From Paramecium tetraurelia (Eukaryota; Ciliophora; Oligohymenophorea; Peniculida; Parameciidae): a stretch of 64,000 bases of DNA. Position 1 is the stretch's first letter. The number at the start of each line of letters is the position of its first letter. Below, piece after piece: positions 55,952-64,000 of this stretch. The position numbers and the translations under genes were made by a program. Below the pieces are notes generated by a model. That model was not told the DNA's origin and made no database searches. It saw only the letters and a program-made list of their open reading frames with translations. The DNA is taken from assembly GCF_000165425.1 (NCBI RefSeq), contig NW_001799444.1:62001-126000 (forward strand), in the 5' to 3' direction.

Positions 55952-58900
55952 ATGGGACACTTATCAGCATTACTAAGAAAAAACTGGATATTATGGAAAA
56001 GAAACTGTTTCTGCTCGAGCTGCGAGTTGATTTTGCCATTGTTACTAATTCTTGCATTGGGAGGAATAAGGTAATTCTTAACTTTATTGTAGGTCTGCTG
56101 TCGAAAAAGAAGACGTTGCAGAGGCTAATTTTTACGATCCTAACAATCTGAAAGATTGGAATGGTCCTCCTTTTCTAGTTTAGCTCTAACCTTACATAGA
56201 TGAATAAAGAATCGAATAAAACCTCATTCAATTTAGACTTAGAAATTAGTCAGCTAGTGTTGTGGAAAACCTGATGTAGTTGAACACGAAAAGTCGACTT
56301 CAAGTACTGCCACCTATGAAGTAATAAATCAATAGTATAATAGGAACTGTTTGGATAATTATAGATAGGATTAGAAAAGATAATGGAGAAATGGTGATAT
56401 AGCAATGGGTCCAAGTGCTGATCATCCAATAGTAAAGGAACTGACTGAAGTTTTCAAAAGTAAAATGATATTAGTATTCATTAGAGTATTATAATTACTC
56501 AGTCGTGATATTTAAAGACAATAAGGAGTTGGATGATTATACTTCTTCATCCAAATATGGGGATCCGGATTATCCCAGGGTTTGTTTTGGTGTAATGTTC
56601 AATGAATCCTCATCAAATGTCTATGATTATTCACTGAGGTTCAATTCTAGTGGTATGATTAACAATGAAATCCCCCCTACGAATTTTGTTGATATTGATC
56701 CTATTAAATATGAGGATTTGGACAAGGCCAATGAATATTTGGAATCAGGATTTTTGACTGTTCAAAACTTTATAGACAACATAATTATAAGAAGAGAGGT
56801 GGCAGCTGATGCTAAGATCACCCCAACTTATTCGTTTAGTAAGTTATTATCTAATGCTTTAAGTCCACAGGAGAGAAGGAGTGATTGACGATTTTGCTTC
56901 TTTCTTGAGAGGAGGCTTCGGTATCTATCTAATATTGCCACTGATGATCATCTATTTGAGAATGACCTATGGTATCATCTACGAGAAGGAGAAGAAGCTT
57001 AGAGAAGGGATGAAGATGATGGGTTTGAATAACACATCCTTTTATCTCTCATGGATTATACAGTACTTCATCATTTACACCTTGATTTCAATAATAGCAA
57101 CTATTCTACTTAAGGGAATGGTGTTCAAAAACACTGATGGATTTGTACTATTCATAAACTATTGGCTATTTTGTATGGTTCTCATATTCCAATCGATGTT
57201 TATAAGGTAATTAAATGTAAATTAAATTTTTAGTGTGTTTTTCACTCGAGCCTTGTTTGGACTGATTGTAGCAATCGTCTGGTACTTGTTGATGTACATG
57301 GTAATAAGTTTGGTTGGAAGTGGTTAAAATCTGGTCCCAGAAGCAACCTATTGGGGGGCGTCAGTTTCGAGTCACGCGGGTATGTCATTCGCATTTGACG
57401 TTATGATTCTGTTTGAGGCCCAAGGAAGAGGAGTGTCAATGTCGACTCTGAATACAAAGGTGGAAAACTACTCTGTCAATATAGCCTTGTCGATGCACAT
57501 TCTAAATATCTTCTTTTACTTGTTGATGTCCATCTACTTGGATCTTGTGTTCCCAAATGAATGGGGTAAGAAATTGCATCCCTTGTTTTGTATTCCCTAT
57601 TTCAACAAGCCACACAGAAGTGAGAACCAATTAAATAGGAAGGCATCCTAGATTCATTAAGAGAGATATGAGGAAGTTGAATAAGCATTGAAAGATCAAG
57701 AATCCAGAAAGGAAGTTCTACAAATCTAGAATCTCACTAAAATCTATCCTAGTGGCAAATAGGCTGTGAGTAATGTAAATTTAACAATGTACATTGGGTA
57801 AATTTATGCCTTGTTGGGACATAATGGAGCTGGTAAAACCACAACTATCTCAATGTTGACTGGTTTATTAGATATCACTGAAGGTTAAGCAACAGTATTT
57901 GGATACGATGTTGAAACATAAATTGAAGATATCAGATCATTCATGGGAGTGTGTCCTCAACATGATATTCTTTTTGATAATTTGACAGTCAAAGAACATT
58001 TGGAAATGTTTGCTACCTTTAAGGGAATGAAACCTGAAGATATCCCAGCTGCTGTTAGAAGAATGATTGAAGATGTTGATTTATTAGAAAAAACTGATTA
58101 TCTGAGTAAGAATTTGTCAGGTGGACAGAAAAGAAGACTGTCAGTTGCTATGGCCTTTATTGGTAATTCCAAGTTAATCTATTTGGATGAACCAACATCA
58201 GGTATGGACACAAGTGCAAGAAGATACATTTGGGAAATGCTTAAGAATTATAAGGAGGACAGAATTATAGTGTTAACAACTCATTTTATGGATGAAGCAG
58301 ATTTCTTGGGAGACAGAATTGGTATCATGGGTGAAGGAAAATTGTAATGTTCAGGCAGTAGTGTATTTTTGAAGAATCAATTTGGAAATGGATACAATTT
58401 AACAATTGTGAAGGAGAGTACATTGTCAGATTCAGAACCAATTATCGAATTAATTTAAAAGATTTGTCCTGAGTCAATTTTGATATCTAAAGTGTCAGCA
58501 GAAATCTTGTTGTAGTTGCCCCTATAAGCAATATAGAAATTCCCATAACTCTTTGCAGAATTAGATAAGAATCTGAAACCCTTACACATGTAAAGTTATG
58601 GAATTAGTATTACCACCTTAGAAGAAGTGTTCTTAAAAGTGGCTTAAATTGGAGCTGGCCATAATCAAGTGAATGATTATATGGAAAAGGAAGGTTAGAA
58701 TCAAGCAGCTATGCAAATAGATGACTTTGATATCAACTAAATCAGAATTGTAAGTTCTGTCTAATTGTTCTTCAATCACACTCTTTCATTGATCATAAAG
58801 AGATCTCGATATTTCAAGAGAGACATTAGAAGTTTGTGTTGTGAAATCTTGTTGCCTTGCTTGGTTGTGTTGTTAGGTTTGATTCTTATGACAATTGAAT

Positions 58901-61388
58901 TCATCACTTAACCAGAAGTTGTCCTATTGACTCCCCCTTCAGAATGCTATTCAACTGACGTAGGTTATTTGTGGGGAGGCATCTAAGACAATACTCTATT
59001 CAACAGTATGCAGATGAAATTGTATGATGAAAAATAACAAGTCTTTGGAGACCCAACATTGAGTAATTTAGAGAAAATAGATATGAATTATTTTGAAACC
59101 TCAGATTTAAGATCAGACATAGGATGGTATTATTTGACATAAAATACTAATAACGATTTCCAGTATTACATGTTTGTCAATTCTGTTTTCAGAGAAGGTC
59201 CAGCTGTATTGCTTAATCAAATGAATTAAGCCATCCTCAAAAAATTGAAGGGAAATAACTATGAAATCAGAGTTACTAATTCTCCTATGAGAAGAACATT
59301 TGAAGAATTGCAGACTTAAAATACAATTTCTGGATTTTTGGCAGCGTTAGTATTTTCTATGGGGATGGCATTCATTCCTGCATCAATTATATCGTATATT
59401 GTGAAAGAGAGAGAAATTAATTTGAAACATTAATAATTGGTTTCTGGTGTGTCTGTCAAAGCATATTGGTTTAGTAATTGGCTAATGGATGTTGGAAAAC
59501 ATATCGTACCTTCCGTTGTTTGTTGTCTATTGATTTTGGCATTTGACATTTCAGCTATGATAGATGATGAAAACTACGGATTCTCTTGGCTCATCTTTTT
59601 CCTGTATGGTTGGGCAATCATTCCATTTTGCTATTTATTCAGCTTCGTCTTCAGATAACAAGGTAATGCTATGCTTTTGAGTTTCTTCTTGCATTTAGTT
59701 GTTGGATCTATCATCAGTTTAGTAGTTTATATCCTAAGATTGATTCAATCCACCAGAGATATCGCCAAAGCATTGTAATGGATTTTCAGATTTATCCCAT
59801 CATTCTCATTTGCTTATGGAATTGTCAACTCCTGTTCCAAAGCTACTTATAAAGTTATTGAGGGCTGGCCTGAAATGAAAAGCACCTATGACATCGAAGT
59901 AGGAGGTGCAGATCTGATATTCTTGGCATTCACTGGTGTCTTATACATCATATTAGTGTTTATAGTTGAGTACTTCGAGGACAATGGTTAATTGCAAAAG
60001 TTGGGATCAAGTGAATAGAGCATTCCCTACATTCCTAAAACAATTGATGATGATGTTGCTAAAGAAAATTAATTATGCGAAACCTATCAACCAAATGAAA
60101 AAGCCATTCTTGTAAAGAAATTGAGAAAAGTATTCATGTTAGGAGCAGGAAAACACAAAGTTGCAGTTGATTAAGTCTCCTTTGCTATTGATTAAGGAGA
60201 AGTCTTTGGTTTGTTGGGAGTCAATGGTGCTGGTAAAACAACTACTTTCAAAATCTTATCAGGTGAATTAAAGCCAACTTATGGAGAAGCCTATATTGCT
60301 GGAAAGAGTGTCATAGATGATTTAGAGGCTGCAAGAGTCAATATTGGTTATTGTCCTTAATTTGATGCCTTGTTGGAAAATCTTACAGTGAGAGAACATA
60401 TTGAATTATTCTCTGATATCAAAGGAATCCCTTATTTCAAAAAAGAGGATTTAGTTGAAAAAAAACTAAGTGAAATGGATCTAAAGAGATTTGAAAATAT
60501 ATAAGCTGGTTAACTCTCTGGAGGAAATAGAAGAAAATTGTCTGTTGCTATTGCTATGATTGGAAATCCACCAATTGTCTTTTTAGATGAACCATCAACT
60601 GGTATGGATCCAGAAGCTAGAAGATTCATGTGGAATGTCATATCAAGAATTGCCACTCAGAGAAAATAGAGTACCATCATTCTTACTACCCATTCTATGG
60701 AAGAAGCTGAAGCATTATCCACTAAAATTGCTATTCAAGTCAATGGAAATCTCAGATGCTTGGGATCAGTACAACATATCAAGAATAAATTTGGAAAGGG
60801 ATACGAAATCGAAGTCAAATTAGAAAAACCCACTACCAACGAAATCAATGGATTGATATCCTAAATGTAACTACCTCTAGGTTCTCGTCTTGACTAATAA
60901 AAAACTATCGAAATTCTAAGATCATTAGGATAAACACCTTTAGAACAGGAGATCAATATGAGAGGTTCGGGATCCCATATTTATAATGATTTAAGAAAAC
61001 CAAATGGTCTGGCAATTGAAACCTTAGCAGAATTCATCATTGTAGAAGGAATGGGTCGAGTTCTCATGGATTTCATTCTAAAGTCCTATGGACAATTTGA
61101 AATTATCGAACACTTTTAGACATTTTATAGATTCCGACTTATGGGACAAGTAACTGTTGGTGGATTGTTCGATGGCTTTGAAAAAAATGTAATTATTTTC
61201 ATTAATTTTAATAGAAAAAAGTATTAAGAATTTCCCAGTATTCCATTAAGTAAGCTTCAATAGAGCAGATTTTCAATAACTTTGCTCAATAAGATCACAT
61301 TGAAAACTAAGGATAAATACAAAATCAATAAGCCGTCCATATTTAAATTCCTCCTAATCAATAGGAGATGTAGAACCTACAAAAATGA
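55952..61388 (+). CDS. Full-length ABCA-type ABC transporter
   Basis: A 1762-aa transporter with six introns (56071..56092, 56321..56343, 56460..56484, 56839..56863, 57207..57233, 61189..61214). Order: TM1 near the N-terminus, a large exoplasmic loop, a membrane domain, NBD1, a second TM domain and NBD2, the ABCA layout. NBD1 has Walker [10 protein letters not shown], signature [10 protein letters not shown] and Walker [16 protein letters not shown]2 has [19 protein letters not shown] and [11 protein letters not shown]. Both H-loops are present ([18 protein letters not shown]). ABCA proteins move lipids across membranes, or control their leaflet distribution, using ATP. A regulatory-like C-terminal region of about 140 aa follows NBD2. 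Exon sum 1763 codons, so the model is tight. Confidence 0.96.
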
Positions 61389-61435
61389 TTAATTTAAATT
61401 ATTCATATTGTTATATAAAATACAAACTTAGAAGT

Positions 61436-64000
61436 TCAAATCAACGGATTTTCAAAATTAGTATCGGCATTTTGTAATATATTAAAGATCTTAACATATT
61501 TGGCACAATCCCATTTTGTTTAAAAGTAAAAAAGATAATCAAGATCAGATTTTTTGGACCCTCCATCTAAGTTCATTATCTATAAATCCATAACTTTCAA
61601 TCCTTCATTAAATTCCTCTATATGTTCCTGTAATTCCTATCTCTACTCTTCAGTCATGTTTGCATTAGCCTACTACTACATTTAGCACAGAGACTCTCGA
61701 ATCTGAAAAGATATAAACAGTTTTTACTTGTTGTCCTTGGACATGTAAATGGATCTTGTAATTCTTTTACGTTACTTGAGTCTATAGAAAATCTTGATTG
61801 ACTTAAACTCCAATCACTTCAAGAACAATAAAGTAGGTATTATAAACTAATAGTAGACAATTCTTGTATCTTGTGTAGGACTCCTGCTTTTTAAAATCTA
61901 TTATGGTTTCATGAATAGGAATTTGATTAACAAAGGGATTATAAATATCTTTGAAAGTGAATTAATGGAGCATGACCATTTGAGCCACCCATGCTTTGAT
62001 TCCGTTGTTGACAGCCTCAGATAGTTTAGAAGAGTCAAATCTTTAACATAAATTACCAAATAGTTATTTTAGATTTTATCCTTTTTATATGAATATGATT
62101 CCCAGTACTTATGCTAAATTGACATATAACTAATATTATTATTTTTGTAAGAAATCGTTGCTTTAAAATAGAGTAGACATCGATGACAGTTTTTTATCTA
62201 ATTTTTGCATACACATGGTCAATTCATCAAAGAAGTTCTGGGCTCCAATTTATTTATAGATTTTGCGTAGAGCTGAGAATATTTATGTATAATCATCCTA
62301 TCTTAATTCAACAGCACACATCAGCATTTATTTAAACACTATTTGTATAGTTTTGAAGATGCTATTGACTAATTTCAATTGTTGCAATAATTGACTAAAT
62401 TATGTAATTAATGATAATACTTTTTATTGAGAGATTAAATGATTTCTTTAAAGTCACTCAGAATAATTTGAATGGTTTTATTAATTAAATAGCATGTTTC
62501 TAAGTATTCCTCTGGTTTTGGAGCAGAAAACAAAGGTTTTTTTTTTAATAACTTTTATTTCGATTCTATATCTTTAATGGCTTTCTTTATTTTTGTTAAT
62601 TTGGGTTCTAAAACAACAGGCAATTCATTGCTTTATCTTAATTACTTAATTATTTCTTCTTATACAAACTTTTAGAAATTAAATGTATTGTCACTATTGA
62701 AAAAGAATATCATATGTCTTCCAATCAATCTATAAATTTTAAACAATTTGATTGAAACACATGAGTTGTACCAATCTGAGGCAGCACATAGTTTAATGTA
62801 CCCAATCAATTTCTCCTTTTATTGCATTTCTGTTAAAGCATTGCAAAGTATTGATGCTTCAGGTGCAAAAATGATGGAAATGTAACAAGAATAGAGAAAG
62901 GCACTTGTAATTAAGGCAATCTTGCTCTTCTGACTGCGAGCAAGTGACATATATTCATAAAATTAGTCTTCAGAGAATGATTATAAATCCACCATACTAT
63001 TTGCCAAAATCTTCTTCTGTTGAACTACTTCAAAAAATTACGATGAATATCTTGATATATTTAAATCCTAATTTTGAGGATATCCAACCAATTTACTAAC
63101 AATAGCATGTTTACTTAAACTGGAAGTGACAACCTTTGATTGATACTCATTTCCTTCTGATTGATTTAAAGCCTCTAATGAAATTGTTTTTTCTTCTAAA
63201 TCTAAATGAACATGTTAAATAAGGGGTTATAGACAAGCAAGCAACCTGTCTACTCCATTCTGAGATGAAAATATAGTATGTTAGACTTCAAAAGCACTGA
63301 TCAAATCGTCGATGAGATCAAGAGATTTATAATTAGGGAACTTAACAATCTTCCAATCCTCCCACTATTCACAACATTGCTAATACAAGCTTCTTTTGTA
63401 TTGGCTTAAAATATCCTCCACAGATTAATTATTATCGTAATCGAAGTCTTCAGCCAGATTAACTTTATGCATCTTATGTTTCTTAGATTGCATTAAATCC
63501 TTTTAAGCTTATATTTCCTTCTCAATTTCAGCTCTCGCCTTAGTCAATTGTTATGTCTAGTAATACTTTTAAAAGTTGAGAATGTTGCTAATCTGCATCA
63601 AAACTCTAAAGAAGTTTAAGTGAGTAATATTAATACCAAAGTCAGCTAATGGATAATAAATCTCACTTACATTCTATGGATTGAAACAATGGCTAAATGA
63701 CTAGACAGATTGATTCTATCGACAATGGTGTTTTAATATCAGTCCCAGATTGATCTTCTAATCTTATTGCTTCTCCAATCTCAAAGAGAGCCTTTTGGTT
63801 AAAGAAATTATTTCTTAATTGGGAAGAGTAGAGATATTGAGTTAATAAATACACACAAGAAGCACTTAAGGCAATTTTTTATCTGGTTTGATTCTCATCT
63901 CCTCTTGTATCTCTACTCATATTTGTTCGTAATCTAAATACATATTATTGGATTACATTTTATATGCAACCACACATAAATTGGATGATGATGTATTTTA
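61436..64000 (-). CDS. Large helical protein, 5' end outside window
   Basis: The 3' part of a minus-strand gene, at least 815 codons visible. Introns at 63934..63956, 63646..63670, 62395..62420 and 61703..61727 give a continuous frame to TGA at 61436. The protein is almost wholly alpha-helical with few low-complexity parts: KIALSASCVYLLTQYLYSS, NFFRVLMQISNILNF, LIGYIKLCAASDWY, YVNLAQVLGIIF and a Gln-rich coiled coil near the end. This suggests a HEAT-like or trafficking-complex scaffold, but I cannot name the family. An in-frame Met lies at 63920, yet coding continues upstream across an intron, so the true start is off the window. Stop 47 bases after the ABCA stop (convergent). Confidence 0.75.

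Noticed and set aside
1..64000. Search for tRNA, rRNA, CRISPR arrays, transposons or terminal repeats.
   Set aside because: No cloverleaf, repeat array, transposase motif or telomeric C4A2/C3A3-type repeat was recognised by eye on either strand; a covariance-model scan would be needed to exclude small RNAs.

Overview
The window is macronuclear-type DNA from a ciliate, very probably Paramecium. Every clear gene uses TAA and TAG as sense codons (read as Gln) and ends only at TGA. Almost every gene is cut by tiny GT..AG introns of 18-29 nt, with a few longer ones. Intergenic spaces are mostly tens of bases and the DNA is strongly AT-rich. I rebuilt the gene models by hand-splicing; for all but a few, the exon sum is an exact multiple of three. 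All product names rest on motifs read by eye, with no database search.

Layout. 1-6.6 kb: the 3' end of one gene, two three-repeat Myb genes in opposite orientation, a poorly resolved C2-like coding stretch and two small Lys-rich genes. 6.8-15.7 kb, minus strand: an AGC protein kinase, an unknown protein, a kelch protein carrying what looks like a degenerate MORC ATPase module, and a cytosolic carboxypeptidase (tubulin deglutamylase type). 15.7-18.7 kb, plus strand: a trichocyst matrix protein and a CDF zinc transporter with an extended membrane N-terminus. 18.7-36.1 kb is a membrane-protein block: two CNBD potassium channels, a very large ankyrin-anoctamin-B-box-EF-hand protein, a mitotic cyclin, and a PAS-containing multi-pass membrane protein with eleven introns. 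36.4-43 kb: a NET-like small protein, a secreted EGF-repeat protein, ribosomal protein L27a (uL15), glycerol kinase and a coiled-coil protein. 43-50.7 kb: a Dbp4/DDX10-type DEAD-box helicase, two unknown proteins, a GSK3-family kinase lacking the usual activation-loop tyrosine, an unknown protein and a small CCT-motif protein. 50.7-64 kb: an unclear coding-like stretch, a secreted family-3 glycoside hydrolase, a Gln-rich protein, a full-length ABCA transporter and the 3' part of a large unknown gene that runs off the window.

No tRNA, rRNA, CRISPR array, transposon or prokaryotic signal was seen. The strongest leads are the ankyrin-anoctamin-B-box-EF-hand fusion, the kelch-MORC fusion with lost ATPase residues, and a CCHC zinc-knuckle motif placed just after the cyclic-nucleotide-binding domain in both potassium channels.
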